64,000 bases of DNA from Vibrio furnissii CIP 102972 (GCF_000176175.1 NZ_ACZP01000019.1:1-64000), one strand, 5' to 3'. Numbered from the stretch's first letter, positions 1 through 14,610 are shown. The notes: a model not told the origin generated them from the letters alone. Program-made: numbers and translations.

Positions 1-456
<456 letters not shown>

Positions 457-658
457 AAGATTTTGTGGCTCAATGAATACTGACTTCAAATTACCTTAGT
501 AATTCAAAGCTATTATCGTTCCAACAGAACGATAATGAATTGACTGTGCCGATACCGAAGTATCGATTGGTCACTCAGTTCATTGATACCTAAGTTGATT
601 CTTTAGAATCATCTTCGATTATCATCAACGAGTGCCCACACAGATTGATAGGTTTATA

Positions 659-670
659 TTGTTAAAGAGC
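659..670 (-). promoter_or_regulatory. rRNA leader boxA antitermination element
   Basis: Read on the minus strand this is GCTCTTTAACAA, the boxA sequence bound by NusB/NusE in rRNA leader transcripts. It lies about 200 nucleotides upstream of the mature 16S end and downstream of both promoters, where an rrn antitermination signal is expected. Confidence 0.85.
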
Positions 671-707
671 TTTGCTTTTCGAAGCTTTCTTCTCAAAGCG
701 GACGGCC

Positions 708-735
708 ATTTTAGCGAGTTAAGTTTTAGTGTCAA
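708..735 (-). promoter_or_regulatory. rrn promoter P2
   Basis: On the minus strand TTGACA (730-735) and TAAAAT (708-713) are separated by 16 bp and followed by a G/C-rich discriminator. The perfect -35 box and the location downstream of P1 fit the tandem P1-P2 organisation of rRNA operons. Confidence 0.8.
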
Positions 736-834
736 CCACTTTTTTCAAAACTTTTTTCATCACATTTGATGAAGCTAAATGACCCGCTAATCAAGGACTT
801 TTCTAACGAACCGTTCCCGTGTCAGCGAGGCGGC

Positions 835-862
835 ATTATAGGGAGACCTCGATTTTTGGCAA
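835..862 (-). promoter_or_regulatory. rrn promoter P1 with AT-rich UP region
   Basis: On the minus strand TTGCCA (857-862) and TATAAT (835-840) are separated by 16 bp. The context CTCCCTATAATGC closely resembles E. coli rrnB P1. The stretch just upstream (863-905) is very AT-rich, as expected for an UP element. The G/C-rich start region suggests stringent (ppGpp/DksA) control, an inference from rRNA promoter biology. Apart from this promoter pair, boxA and leader RNA, I see nothing else in 457-942. Confidence 0.85.
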
Positions 863-942
863 TAGTTTTTTTGCCTAATTTTATGCATTTTTTATCGTTC
901 GACTAAAAAAGAGTCAAAAGGCCACAAATCTGCTGGTTTTCT

Positions 943-1467
943 TTACATCTTTTTAAATTTTAGCGCGAATTGACTCACTTTTTCCCAATTGGTGTACTCC
1001 ACTTCTTTGGTGGTGTCCGTTTCGCCCCCAGTCATGCTCATGATGAAACGAATCATCATTTTGTCGAAGAAACGGTATCTTGGGTAATACAGCGCCCCTG
1101 CAAACACGCCAATCAGTGCAGGCTGCCAAGGTGACTTTTTCAGAAAGGTTTGGATATAGACACTGCCTTCCGGCGTATCTTTACCTTGTTCTTCTTTACG
1201 TGCCGTCAGATTCACACAGAAGAAAGCGGCTTTGCTTTGCGTCAGTTGCGTTAAATGACGTGTGATGAAGTGATAGAGCTTTTTGTTTAGGTGACCGTAA
1301 CGAATAGACGCCCCAATCAAAACTTTGTCGTACGCAGCGAAATCCACGCGCTCACATTCGTGCAGATTCTGAATGTCACACTCATACTCGCTCAGCTGCG
1401 CTGCGATGGCGCGAATGATTTTTTGGGTTTGCCCTTCTCGGCTGGAATACAACAATAATGCTTTCAC
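943..1467 (-). CDS. hemG: menaquinone-dependent protoporphyrinogen IX dehydrogenase
   Basis: The 174-aa product oxidises protoporphyrinogen IX to protoporphyrin IX, the penultimate step of heme synthesis, at the inner face of the membrane with a quinone as acceptor. It has a flavodoxin fold: the FMN phosphate loop is at residues 7-14 (YSSREGQT), and the HemG-type basic insertion is near residues 110-140. Length matches the family. It is the last gene of a probable yigZ-trkH-hemG unit, with 10 bp separating it from trkH, and lies directly upstream of the rRNA promoter, as in E. coli. Confidence 0.93.
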   Translation of the reverse strand: MKALLLYSSREGQTQKIIRAIAAQLSEYECDIQNLHECERVDFAAYDKVLIGASIRYGHLNKKLYHFITRHLTQLTQSKAAFFCVNLTARKEEQGKDTPEGSVYIQTFLKKSPWQPALIGVFAGALYYPRYRFFDKMMIRFIMSMTGGETDTTKEVEYTNWEKVSQFALKFKKM

Positions 1468-1477
1468 AACTTCTTCC

Positions 1478-2935
1478 TTAGCTACGCCAGAACGTTGGCG
1501 TCAGCAATATTAATAACGTGAAGATCTCTAAGCGCCCAAACAACATCGACACCACCAGAATCCATTTGGCCGTATCGTTGACGTTGGCAAAGTGCATTGA
1601 GACTTCACCCAAACCGGGACCAAGGTTATTTAGCGTTGCCGCGACTGCGGCAAATGCGCTCAATTCATCCATCCCCGTCGCAATGAGTGCCAACATGCAC
1701 ACCACAAATACCAATGCGTAGGCGGAGAAGAACCCCCACACCGCATCCACGACGCGTTGTGGCAGCGCACTATCGCCAATCTTGATGTGATAAATCGCGC
1801 GCGGGTGCACCAAGCGCTTCATTTCACGTGCGCCTTGCAGGGTCAGTAGGAACACACGAATGACTTTCATCCCGCCTCCCGTCGATCCGGCACAGCCACC
1901 AATAAAAGAAGAGAACAACAGTAGCACGGGTAGAAACAGTGGCCAGTCCGCAAATCCTGTGGTGGTAAACCCTGCTGTGGTTGAAATCGACACGGTTTGG
2001 AACAACGCTTGGTCAAAGGCATCGTAAAGCGAATCGTAGGAGTGATGCTTGAGTAACATCAAAAAGCAGATGGCAAACAAAATCGCTTGAATCACCACAA
2101 AGGCGCGAAACTCTGGATCTTTCCAGTAGTACTTGGGATGCACCCCCCCCGTCGCAAAAGCAGCATAGTGCAACGTGAAGTTACACGCGGAGATCAGCAA
2201 GAACACCACCGTAATCATGTTGATGGCATAACTGTCAAAATAACCAATGCTGGCATCGTGCGTGGAGAAACCACCAATCGCAATGGTCGAGAAGCTGTGA
2301 CAAATCGCATCAAACAGCGTCATTCCCGCCATCCAGAACGAGCCCGCACAAGCGATGGTTAAACTTAAATAGATGTACCACAACGCCTTGGCGGTTTCCG
2401 CGATCCGCGGCGTCACTTTATTATCTTTCACCGGGCCGGGGATTTCGGCGCGATACAGCTGCATTCCCCCGATCCCCAGTACGGGTAAAATAGCCACGGC
2501 CAAGACGATGATCCCCATCCCGCCAAACCATTGTAAGAACTGACGATAAAACAGTATTGCCTTGGGAAGGTTATCCAAGCCGACGATCACCGTCGCGCCG
2601 GTGGTGGTCAATGCCGAGAAGGATTCAAAAAAAGCATCGGTGACCGAAACATTGGGATTGTCGGCCAGCAGAAATGGCAGTGAGCCAGCGCTACCGATAA
2701 CCGTCCAGAACAGCACCACAATCAAAAAGCCATCGCGGGCTTTGAGTTCATGACGGTGACGTCGATTGGGAAACCAAAATACGCCACCGCACAACAGCAG
2801 CACAAAGAAAGTCGATACGAAAGGAACGCCAGCGCCGTCGCGATAGATCAAAGCCACCAGCGCAGGGGCCAGCATCGATACGCTGAACAAAGCGAGCAAC
2901 AGCCCGACGATTCGAATGATTGAACGAAATTGCAT
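1478..2935 (-). CDS. trkH: Trk potassium uptake system membrane subunit
   Basis: The 485-aa polytopic inner-membrane protein is the potassium-conducting subunit of the Trk system, working with the cytoplasmic NAD-binding regulator TrkA, which is not in this window. It shows the four-repeat TrkH/KtrB architecture, with filter-like glycines in segments such as TTTGAT, GGFST, TTAGFT and NLGPG. The start at 2935 gives the usual family length. It lies between the YigZ-family gene (33 bp) and hemG (10 bp) on the same strand, so it is probably co-transcribed with them. Confidence 0.93.
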   Translation of the reverse strand: MQFRSIIRIVGLLLALFSVSMLAPALVALIYRDGAGVPFVSTFFVLLLCGGVFWFPNRRHRHELKARDGFLIVVLFWTVIGSAGSLPFLLADNPNVSVTDAFFESFSALTTTGATVIVGLDNLPKAILFYRQFLQWFGGMGIIVLAVAILPVLGIGGMQLYRAEIPGPVKDNKVTPRIAETAKALWYIYLSLTIACAGSFWMAGMTLFDAICHSFSTIAIGGFSTHDASIGYFDSYAINMITVVFLLISACNFTLHYAAFATGGVHPKYYWKDPEFRAFVVIQAILFAICFLMLLKHHSYDSLYDAFDQALFQTVSISTTAGFTTTGFADWPLFLPVLLLFSSFIGGCAGSTGGGMKVIRVFLLTLQGAREMKRLVHPRAIYHIKIGDSALPQRVVDAVWGFFSAYALVFVVCMLALIATGMDELSAFAAVAATLNNLGPGLGEVSMHFANVNDTAKWILVVSMLFGRLEIFTLLILLTPTFWRS

Positions 2936-2968
2936 GAATAGACTTAACGAAGCTGTGCTTCTGACTTC

Positions 2969-3592
2969 CTAATTGTTTTCCACACGGGCCACCACAATTT
3001 TGGCGCCGCTCTTATTGATCAGACTTTGAGTAAAGTCTTCGGCATGAAGACATTCCAGTTCCACCGTCAGTTGAACGCATTCTCCATACTGCGCGTCCAC
3101 TTCCACCGCGTCGAATTGCGCCATGATCGATTGCGCCAATGCAACTAATCCGTAGTCTAGCGTCAGGTGTCGTTGAGTGGTGATTTTTTTCTCAATAGTT
3201 TGAAGCAACTTAAGCGCTTGTTGCACACCGCCCCCATACGCTTTCACTAAACCGCCGGTTCCCAGACGAATTCCACCATAATAACGGGTCACCACCGCTG
3301 TCATTTCCCCGACGCCCGATCCCGACAACTGCGCCAAAATCGGTTTCCCAGCCGTGCCCGAGGGTTCGCCATCATCACTGAATCCCCACAACATTGAGTC
3401 TTGTGGCCGCCCGGCAACAAACGCCCAGCAGTTATGACGCGCGTCCGCATGGCGCGCTTTGATCGCATCCACAAACGCTTTGGCAGCTTCCATATTTGGC
3501 GTATGCGCTAAATACGTAATAAAGAGGCTCTTTTTGATTTCTTCTTCAAAACGAACCGGAGCCGCAGGAATGAGATAAGGCTGAACGTTCAT
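2969..3592 (-). CDS. yigZ: YigZ/IMPACT family protein
   Basis: This 207-aa protein has the IMPACT/UPF0029 N-terminal domain (about residues 15-125, including the conserved DDGEPSGTAGKPIL segment) followed by a small ferredoxin-like DUF1949-type domain. The family is conserved, and eukaryotic IMPACT binds GCN1 and influences translation control. The bacterial role is unproven, so only the family is assigned. The gene heads the leftward yigZ-trkH-hemG group and is divergent from fadB, an arrangement shared with E. coli. Confidence 0.9.
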   Translation of the reverse strand: MNVQPYLIPAAPVRFEEEIKKSLFITYLAHTPNMEAAKAFVDAIKARHADARHNCWAFVAGRPQDSMLWGFSDDGEPSGTAGKPILAQLSGSGVGEMTAVVTRYYGGIRLGTGGLVKAYGGGVQQALKLLQTIEKKITTQRHLTLDYGLVALAQSIMAQFDAVEVDAQYGECVQLTVELECLHAEDFTQSLINKSGAKIVVARVENN

Positions 3593-3735
3593 ATTTCTCG
3601 CGCCGTGGTGAAAAGGTCGGCAAGTGTATCACGAGCTGGCAAAAAATGACCTAGGATTGGGATGAGCGCACAATGTTAAACAGATGTTTAAAAAATGTAT
3701 TGAAATTAACCAATCTCAAGTTCACACTGAGTTTA

Positions 3736-3748
3736 CTGGTCAAACCAG
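3736..3748. promoter_or_regulatory. probable FadR operator upstream of fadBA
   Basis: CTGGTCAAACCAG is an inverted repeat of the TGGT-NNN-ACCA core recognised by the fatty-acid regulator FadR. It lies 61 bp before the fadB start, a position from which FadR represses fad genes in E. coli until long-chain acyl-CoA releases it. The assignment rests on motif match and context only. Confidence 0.65.
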
Positions 3749-3809
3749 AACATTAATACAACAAAAACTCTCACACACAATCGCGGATTGTATGTCACGG
3801 AGATAGACA

Positions 3810-7170
<3,361 letters not shown>

Positions 7171-7180
7171 GCGGCAACTG

Positions 7181-7207
7181 AAAAGCCAGCAAACGCTGGC
7201 TTTTTTA
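7181..7207 (+). terminator. intrinsic terminator of fadBA
   Basis: AAAAGCCAGC-AAAC-GCTGGCTTTTTT forms a perfect stem with a four-base loop and a T-run, 10 bp after the fadA stop codon. Its A-run on the other side lets it also serve the convergent LysR gene. Confidence 0.9.
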
Positions 7208-7224
7208 TTTCCTGTGATTCTGGC

Positions 7225-8130
7225 TCAATACGCCTGCAACCAATCTTGATGTAGCTGCTCACTGCTGCCGAGATAGTTCACCATCCACTCAATCAATTTG
7301 TGATTGTCGTCTTTACGCCACACCAGACAACATTGGCTGAGCGGCAGTTCATCCGGTAAGCGCTTTTCCACCAACTGACCGCTGGCCAATAACGGCTGCG
7401 CCATATGCCGCGGCATATACCCCACACCCACACCATTTTTCAGGCATTCAATGGCGCTGTACCAATTGGGCAGCAGCAGACGTCGCTGCTGCGGATAATG
7501 ACCCGTGTGGCGCTTGGGCAACACACTCGAAGTATCATCAAGGCAGATCGCCGGAAACTGGCTGACAAATGCTTCAGTGAGCGCTTGCTCACGCACACAC
7601 GGATGCGCAGGCGACATCACAAATGCCCAATCCAAAACGCCCATGTCACGTACTTCGAAATCGCCCCCCACCGGTACGGCAGACGTTGCGCCGATCACGA
7701 TGTCAGCGCGCCCTTGAGAAATCGCTTCCCATGAGCCGTTGAACACCTCCATGTTGATTTGTAACTCAGCAAATTCAAACGTGCGGTAAAAATCTTCCAC
7801 CATCGGCTTCATCCGATCCAATTTCACCACATTGTCTAACGTAACCTTGAGCGTTTTTTGCCAACCGTGCGCCGCCCGCCGCGTTTGCGCTTTCAGCTCT
7901 TCCATCTGCCGTAACAGTTGCCGAGCCTCTTGCATAAACAGTTCACCCGCTGGCGTCAGTGCCACCTTACGGGGCAGACGGCGAAACAGCACCACACCAA
8001 GCTCAGTTTCAACCTGTCGCACGCTGTAGCTGATCGCAGAAGGCACTTTATGTAGCACATCCGCCGCCGCGGTAAAGCTGCCCAAACGAGCCACCGTATC
8101 GAGCAGCTCCAGCGAGGATTTAGAAAACAT
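7225..8130 (-). CDS. punR: LysR-family regulator, PunR-like
   Basis: This 301-aa LysR-type regulator has a winged helix-turn-helix at residues 1-60 (LGSFTAAADVLHKVPSAIS) and a periplasmic-binding-type effector domain after about residue 90. The sequence resembles E. coli PunR (YdhB), which activates the adjacent purine nucleoside exporter gene punC. The divergent partner here is a PunC-like transporter with a 153-bp shared control region, which supports the same pairing. The symbol is assigned by similarity and context. Confidence 0.8.
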   Translation of the reverse strand: MFSKSSLELLDTVARLGSFTAAADVLHKVPSAISYSVRQVETELGVVLFRRLPRKVALTPAGELFMQEARQLLRQMEELKAQTRRAAHGWQKTLKVTLDNVVKLDRMKPMVEDFYRTFEFAELQINMEVFNGSWEAISQGRADIVIGATSAVPVGGDFEVRDMGVLDWAFVMSPAHPCVREQALTEAFVSQFPAICLDDTSSVLPKRHTGHYPQQRRLLLPNWYSAIECLKNGVGVGYMPRHMAQPLLASGQLVEKRLPDELPLSQCCLVWRKDDNHKLIEWMVNYLGSSEQLHQDWLQAY

Positions 8131-8283
8131 GATTTTTACCTATCAAATTTTTTGAACGATAACTAACAAATTTCGCGTTTCATTTCATCTTAAACCAAAA
8201 ATAAAATAATAACGCTTAGAAATCCTGGTTGGCGCCCAAAGAGACAGGATCAAATTGAATTAATTTTTTTGATGAGAAGAACA

Positions 8284-9486
8284 ATGAAAGTATCGCCATT
8301 ACAACTGTTTTATTTAGCCGCGCTCTCCATGCTCGGCTTTATCGCCACCGACATGTATCTGCCGGCGTTCAAAATCATGGAACAAGACTTTGCCACCGGG
8401 CCGGAACAAATTGCGCTCTCTCTGACGGTATTTCTGGTTGGGATGGCTTCTGGCCAATTGCTCTGGGGCTTGGCATCGGACAAATTCGGTCATCGCAATA
8501 CCCTGATCACCGGGTTGTTGGTGTTTACTCTCGCGTCGGCAGGCTTGGCGTTCTGCGATCAAGTGTGGCAGCTGCTCTCTTTACGGTTCGTGCAAGCGAT
8601 CGGGGTTTGTGCGCCCGCGGTCATTTGGCAAGCCATGGTGATCAAACGTTACCCAAGCCAAACCAGCCAACAAATTTTTGCCACCATTATGCCGCTGGTC
8701 GCGCTGTCTCCGGCGCTGGCACCTCAATTAGGCGTGGTGTTGGCGGATCATTTCGGCTGGCACAGTATTTTTATCGCCCTGACAATCATTGGCCTTGCCT
8801 TGGTGATCAGTACTGGCATGCAAAAAAATGTCATCAGTGAACCCAAAACGACATCCATTACACAAGACATCAAACACCTGTTGAGCAGTAAATCTTACCT
8901 TGGCAACGTGTTGATGTTCGCCACTGCATCCGCCGCGTTTTTTGCCTACCTTACTGGTATGCCAGAAATCATGGCGCAGTTGGGCTATGAAGCAAAAGAC
9001 ATCGGTTTGAGTTTTATTCCACAAACCATCGCGTTTATGGTCGGTGGCTACATGGGGAAACTGTGCGTTCGTAAGTTTGGCGATGAAGCCGTACTGAAAC
9101 AGTTATTGGCGCTATTCACGCTCTCCACGGTCCTGATTTTTATTGCGTCACAATGGACACTGACGTCCATCTGGCCAATTCTGGCCCCGTTCTGCCTGAT
9201 TGCTGTGGCTAACGGCGCGTTGTATCCGATTGTGGTGAACCGCGCATTGTCGAGCGCGAAAGAGAGCCCAGCGACTGCCGCGGGTTTACAAAATAGCCTA
9301 CAAATCTGTGTAGCCAGTTTGGCCAGTGCCTTGGTGGCCGCTTTTGCCAGCCAAGCACAGATGGTGACGGGAATTGCGATTGTGGTCAGCATGTTCGGCC
9401 TGTGGATTGGCTACATTCTGGCAAATCGCGAGTTGAACAAACACTTCACGACGCCAGACAATGCACGCGTCGTGCAGGACAAATAA
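8284..9486 (+). CDS. punC: purine nucleoside transporter of the Bcr/CflA (MFS) family, PunC-like
   Basis: The 400-aa inner-membrane protein has about twelve transmembrane segments. It carries the MFS signature between helices 2 and 3 (GLASDKFGHRN) and resembles E. coli PunC (YdhC). The family is related to drug/H+ antiporters, so the substrate could be broader. The ATG at 8284 is preferred over in-frame starts at 8269 and 8272 because GAGAAG lies just upstream of it and it begins like the family (MKVSPLQLFYL). It is divergent from the LysR gene and ends before a strong terminator. Confidence 0.82.
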   Translation: MKVSPLQLFYLAALSMLGFIATDMYLPAFKIMEQDFATGPEQIALSLTVFLVGMASGQLLWGLASDKFGHRNTLITGLLVFTLASAGLAFCDQVWQLLSLRFVQAIGVCAPAVIWQAMVIKRYPSQTSQQIFATIMPLVALSPALAPQLGVVLADHFGWHSIFIALTIIGLALVISTGMQKNVISEPKTTSITQDIKHLLSSKSYLGNVLMFATASAAFFAYLTGMPEIMAQLGYEAKDIGLSFIPQTIAFMVGGYMGKLCVRKFGDEAVLKQLLALFTLSTVLIFIASQWTLTSIWPILAPFCLIAVANGALYPIVVNRALSSAKESPATAAGLQNSLQICVASLASALVAAFASQAQMVTGIAIVVSMFGLWIGYILANRELNKHFTTPDNARVVQDK

Positions 9487-9492
9487 AAACGC

Positions 9493-9518
9493 AGCGCCTC
9501 AATCGAGGCGCTTTTTTT
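9493..9518 (+). terminator. intrinsic terminator of punC
   Basis: AGCGCCTC-AATC-GAGGCGCT is a perfect 8-bp stem followed by a run of T, starting 6 bp after the punC stop codon. Confidence 0.9.
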
Positions 9519-9577
9519 GTTTCCGAAAATCGAGAGCTCCCGCGAATCAAAAGTTGCCGCGCATCAAGCAGCACTGT

Positions 9578-10351
9578 TTAGAGACTTTTCAGCCCCCACT
9601 TTTCTGCCGTTTGACGAAAAAAGCCCTGCGTCTTTTTCAGTTCCACCCAATGGTTGATGTAATTGATCCACACCTGATCATCCTGAGGTAACAGCATTGC
9701 AATCGGGGTGGGACGGCGCGCCGCTTTCACTGGCACAATCGCCAACTGGCTGAATTTGTCCACCAGCGTGGCGGCCTCTACATTGGAGGTCACCGACACA
9801 TCAGCACGTTTGGCCAACAGTTCCTGATAATCACGGGCTGGCGCTTCAATCACAATGTGCTGCGCATTGGGGAAGAATTCTTTCACCATCTTCTCTTGCA
9901 CCGTACCAAGCGTGGCGGCCACTTTCACGTTCGGCTGATCAAAGTCCTGCCAATCCTGATAACGGCTCAGTTCACTTTTTTGCACCACGGGCACAAACGC
10001 CAGATAGAAATAAGGCTGACTGTAACCGGCCACTTTGGCCCGCGACATGTTAAGTGAGGCGCTGCCGGTGATGTCATATTTATTGGCCGTGATGCCATTC
10101 ACCAAAGTTTTCCAATCGGTGGCCACGTACTCGACCGTCACCCCAAGATCGTTGGCCAATTCAGTGGTCACATCGATATCAAACCCTCGATAACGATTGG
10201 TTGCCGGATCTTTGATGCTCATCGGATTCCAGTCACCAGTCGTTCCAACACGCAGCACGCCGGTATTCAACACCGTCTGCAGACGACTTTGTGCATAACT
10301 CGGCACGGCAACCAACAAACACAGCCCCAAGAGCGCGATTCGTTTTCTCAT
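9578..10351 (-). CDS. periplasmic solute-binding protein, amino-acid type (PheC-like)
   Basis: This 257-aa protein belongs to the family 3 extracellular solute-binding fold. An N-terminal signal peptide (MRKRIALLGLCLLVAVPSYA) precedes the mature domain, which starts with the typical VLRVGTTGDWNPMS and continues with GFDIDV. It resembles cyclohexadienyl dehydratase PheC and polar amino-acid binding proteins, so it may bind an amino acid or, less likely, be an enzyme. AAGGATGAA sits before two adjacent ATG codons (10354 and 10351), and either could be the start. It is divergent from a permease gene. No ATPase gene is nearby. Confidence 0.78.
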   Translation of the reverse strand: MRKRIALLGLCLLVAVPSYAQSRLQTVLNTGVLRVGTTGDWNPMSIKDPATNRYRGFDIDVTTELANDLGVTVEYVATDWKTLVNGITANKYDITGSASLNMSRAKVAGYSQPYFYLAFVPVVQKSELSRYQDWQDFDQPNVKVAATLGTVQEKMVKEFFPNAQHIVIEAPARDYQELLAKRADVSVTSNVEAATLVDKFSQLAIVPVKAARRPTPIAMLLPQDDQVWINYINHWVELKKTQGFFRQTAEKWGLKSL

Positions 10352-10444
10352 CATTTCATCCTTAAATAGCGGGTCATTCAATATCTTGCACTATGGTTAA
10401 CATAGCAGTATCTCTGCTGTTTTTTTAGTCAACTGAGGTGGCGT

Positions 10445-11182
10445 GTGATTCGACAATACAGTGTTGGCCTATGTACGCTGCTGCTCACCGGATGCAGCCA
10501 ATACCAATGGGGCTGGTATGTTCTCGATCCGTTCACGGCTCAAGGTGTACGGAATCTTACATTTCTCATTGCAGGCTTTGGTGACACGCTCAGTCTGTCA
10601 TTGCTGAGTATGGTACTGGCCATGGGATTGGGGCTGATGGTGGCTCTACCTGCGCTGTCGCCGCGTCGCACGTTGCGCCAAGCCAATCGCGTGTATGTTG
10701 AGGTGGTGCGCGCAATTCCGCTGTTAGTGCTCCTGCTGTGGATCTATTACGGCTTGCCCGTGTTGTTTGACCTGTCACTCAACCATTTTACCGCCGGGGT
10801 CATGGCGCTGAGTCTAGCGGAAAGTGCCTTTATGGCCGAAGTGTTTCGAGGCGGGATTCAGGCCATTGATCGTGGCCAGCACGAAGCGGCCCAAGCCCTC
10901 GGGTTACGTGATTGGCAAAAAATGCGTTTGGTGATTCTGCCTCAGGCATTGCGGCACATCCTGCCGCCCTTGGGCAATCAGTTTATCTATATTCTGAAGA
11001 TGTCATCGCTGGTGAGCGTGATTGGGTTGAGCGATCTGACCCGCCGCGCCAATGAGCTGGTGGTGACGGAATATTTGCCGCTCGAAATCTACACCTTTTT
11101 GGTTCTAGAGTATCTGATACTGATTCTGCTCGTGTCGTACGGCGTACGCCGCTTGGAGAAGAAACTCGCACTGCCGCAATAA
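10445..11182 (+). CDS. amino-acid ABC transporter permease
   Basis: The 245-aa protein is a polar amino-acid permease (HisM/GlnP type). The EAA loop that contacts an ATPase is at about residues 138-160 (HEAAQALGLRDWQKMR followed by LPQALR). The gene probably starts at GTG 10445, preceded by GAGG. The N-terminus is odd: a short hydrophobic stretch ending in LLTGCSQ looks like a lipoprotein signal before the first real permease helix. It is divergent from the solute-binding gene and was probably co-selected with it. Substrate is unknown, and the ATPase must be encoded elsewhere. Confidence 0.82.
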   Translation: MIRQYSVGLCTLLLTGCSQYQWGWYVLDPFTAQGVRNLTFLIAGFGDTLSLSLLSMVLAMGLGLMVALPALSPRRTLRQANRVYVEVVRAIPLLVLLLWIYYGLPVLFDLSLNHFTAGVMALSLAESAFMAEVFRGGIQAIDRGQHEAAQALGLRDWQKMRLVILPQALRHILPPLGNQFIYILKMSSLVSVIGLSDLTRRANELVVTEYLPLEIYTFLVLEYLILILLVSYGVRRLEKKLALPQ

Positions 11183-11184
11183 AT

Positions 11185-11212
11185 AAAAAAGCCTGCTTTA
11201 CAGCAGGCCTTA
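11185..11212. terminator. bidirectional terminator between the permease gene and glmU
   Basis: A stem of GCCTGCT(G) with AGCAGGC, flanked by A-rich and T-rich tracts, lies between convergent genes. It can end transcripts from both the permease (plus) and glmU (minus). Confidence 0.8.
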
Positions 11213-11216
11213 CGTT

Positions 11217-12578
11217 TTATTTTTGCTTCACTGGGCGTTGCCAGCCCGTGACAATCTTCTCTTTAGCGCGAGTGATCACTAACTCACCCTCACCCACATT
11301 GCGCGTCAATGTGGTGCCCGCACCAATCGTGGCGCCGTTCGCAATGGTGACCGGTGCCACCAGCTGGCTATCCGATCCGACAAACACATCATCGCCAATC
11401 ACGGTTTTGTGTTTGTTTGCGCCATCGTAGTTGCAAGTGATTGCGCCCGCACCAATATTGACGCGTTGACCAATTTCAGCATCACCTAAATACGTCAGAT
11501 GGTTGGCTTTTGAGCCCTGACCCAAACGCGCGTTTTTCACTTCGACAAAGTTGCCAACGTGCGCATCGTTTTGCAATTCAGCGCCCGGACGCAGACGAGA
11601 GAAAGGCCCCACGGTACAATCTTCACCGACAGTCGCGCCTTCAATCACGCTGTACGGACGAATCACGGTATTGTCGTCGATTTCACAATCTTTCAGAATT
11701 GAACCTGCACCGATCACCACATTATTGCCGATCGACACCGATCCTTCGATGATCACGTTCACATCGATTTCAACGTCCGTACCGCACTGCAACTCACCAC
11801 GCAGATCAAAGCGCGCCGGATCGCGCAGCATCACGCCTTGCTCCAGCAGCTTGTTCGCCTGACGCGCTTGGAAAGCACGCTCAAGACGCGCCAATTGAAT
11901 GCGATCGTTGACACCTTCCACTTCAATGGAACTCACGGGATGCACGGCTTCGACCGCACGGCCTTCATTGTGCGCTGCTGCAATCACGTCGGTCAGGTAG
12001 TATTCACCTTGTGCGTTGTTGTTATTTAACCCAGCCAACCAACGTTTCAGATCGCCACCTGTCGCGACCATCACACCCGTGTTGATCTCTTTAATCAGTT
12101 TCTGCTCTTCAGTGGCATCTTTCTGTTCGACGATCGCCACGACGGGGCCATTCTTACGCACAATACGACCGTAGCCGGTTGGGTTGTCCAGCACTACTGT
12201 CAGTAGCGCAATGCCGCCTGTTGGCTGAGCATCCAATAAACTGTCAATGGTCTCTTCTGAAATCAGCGGCACATCGCCGTACAACACCAGAATCTTTTCA
12301 TCATCTTCAAACTGAGGCGACGCTTGATCCACCGCATGCCCGGTGCCCAACTGTTCTGCCTGCAATACCCAGTTGACGTTTTCATCCGCCAGCGCTTGCT
12401 TCATTTGATCGCCACCGTGGCCATACACCAGATGGATGTTGTGCGCACCTAAGCTATTACAGGTGTCGATGACGTGTTTCGCCATCGGTTTGCCCGCAAG
12501 CGTATGAAGCACTTTGGGCATGTTGGAATGCATACGGGTGCCTTTACCCGCAGCAAGAATCACTGCACTAAATTTCAT
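11217..12578 (-). CDS. glmU: bifunctional UDP-N-acetylglucosamine pyrophosphorylase / glucosamine-1-phosphate N-acetyltransferase
   Basis: This 453-aa cytoplasmic enzyme makes UDP-GlcNAc for peptidoglycan and LPS. The N-terminal uridyltransferase domain starts with [18 protein letters not shown]. The C-terminal half is a left-handed beta-helix of hexapeptide repeats (about residues 250-430) with the acetyltransferase active site. Length equals that of other gamma-proteobacterial GlmU. It lies downstream of the atp operon, separated by a terminator, as in E. coli and Vibrio. Confidence 0.97.
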   Translation of the reverse strand: MKFSAVILAAGKGTRMHSNMPKVLHTLAGKPMAKHVIDTCNSLGAHNIHLVYGHGGDQMKQALADENVNWVLQAEQLGTGHAVDQASPQFEDDEKILVLYGDVPLISEETIDSLLDAQPTGGIALLTVVLDNPTGYGRIVRKNGPVVAIVEQKDATEEQKLIKEINTGVMVATGGDLKRWLAGLNNNNAQGEYYLTDVIAAAHNEGRAVEAVHPVSSIEVEGVNDRIQLARLERAFQARQANKLLEQGVMLRDPARFDLRGELQCGTDVEIDVNVIIEGSVSIGNNVVIGAGSILKDCEIDDNTVIRPYSVIEGATVGEDCTVGPFSRLRPGAELQNDAHVGNFVEVKNARLGQGSKANHLTYLGDAEIGQRVNIGAGAITCNYDGANKHKTVIGDDVFVGSDSQLVAPVTIANGATIGAGTTLTRNVGEGELVITRAKEKIVTGWQRPVKQK

Positions 12579-12682
12579 TGGGAACCTAACTTACCTGACG
12601 TAAACACAAATAATGTCAGCATTTTAGCGGCTTAATTTGAGGGTGTTAAATGATTGACGTAAATTTCTGATAAAAATTAAGC

Positions 12683-12708
12683 AAAAAGGCGACCGAGCGG
12701 TCGCCTTT
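12683..12708 (-). terminator. terminator of the atp operon
   Basis: On the minus strand AAAGGCGACC-GCTC-GGTCGCCTTTTT is a 10-bp stem with a T-run, 24 bp after the atpC stop codon. It separates atp from glmU transcription. Confidence 0.88.
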
Positions 12709-12731
12709 GGGTCTCAACATCGTTAATGGGA

Positions 12732-13154
12732 TTAACGACGTTTCTTTGTCAACTCGATCACTCGAAGCTGAGCAATGGCTTTAGCCAGTTCACTGGCCGC
12801 TTGCGCGAAGTCCATGTCGCCATGCTGATTCTGAATGTGTTCTTCAGCGCGACGTTTGGCTTCTGCTGCCTTCGCTGCGTCTAGGTCTTCACCACGGATT
12901 GCTGTATCAGCCAGCACAGTCGCTGTGCCAGGCTGAACTTCAATGATACCACCAGAAACATAAATGATTTCTTCGTGGCCGTGCTGTTTCACAATACGCA
13001 CCATTCCCGGCGTAATAGCGGTCAGCAGCGGAGTGTGGCCGTGGAAAATACCCAGCTCACCTTCGCTACCGGTCACCTGGAACGTTTCAACGAGACCGGA
13101 GAAGATTTTCTTCTCAGCACTCACAACATCCAGATGAAAGGTTATTGCTGCCAT
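12732..13154 (-). CDS. atpC: ATP synthase F1 epsilon subunit
   Basis: The 140-aa epsilon subunit is part of the central rotor stalk and inhibits ATP hydrolysis. The N-terminal beta-sandwich has [15 protein letters not shown] and [13 protein letters not shown], and the C-terminal helical hairpin follows from about residue 90. It is the last gene of the atpIBEFHAGDC operon, 18 bp after atpD. Confidence 0.96.
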   Translation of the reverse strand: MAAITFHLDVVSAEKKIFSGLVETFQVTGSEGELGIFHGHTPLLTAITPGMVRIVKQHGHEEIIYVSGGIIEVQPGTATVLADTAIRGEDLDAAKAAEAKRRAEEHIQNQHGDMDFAQAASELAKAIAQLRVIELTKKRR

Positions 13155-13172
13155 ATCGCCTCCTAGTTAGCC

Positions 13173-14600
<1,428 letters not shown>

Positions 14601-14610
14601 TTACCTAAGC

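Noticed and set aside
2141-2152. Run of C (CACCCCCCCC) within trkH, considered as a possible frameshift or phase-variation tract
   Set aside because: The trkH frame stays open across it at full family length.
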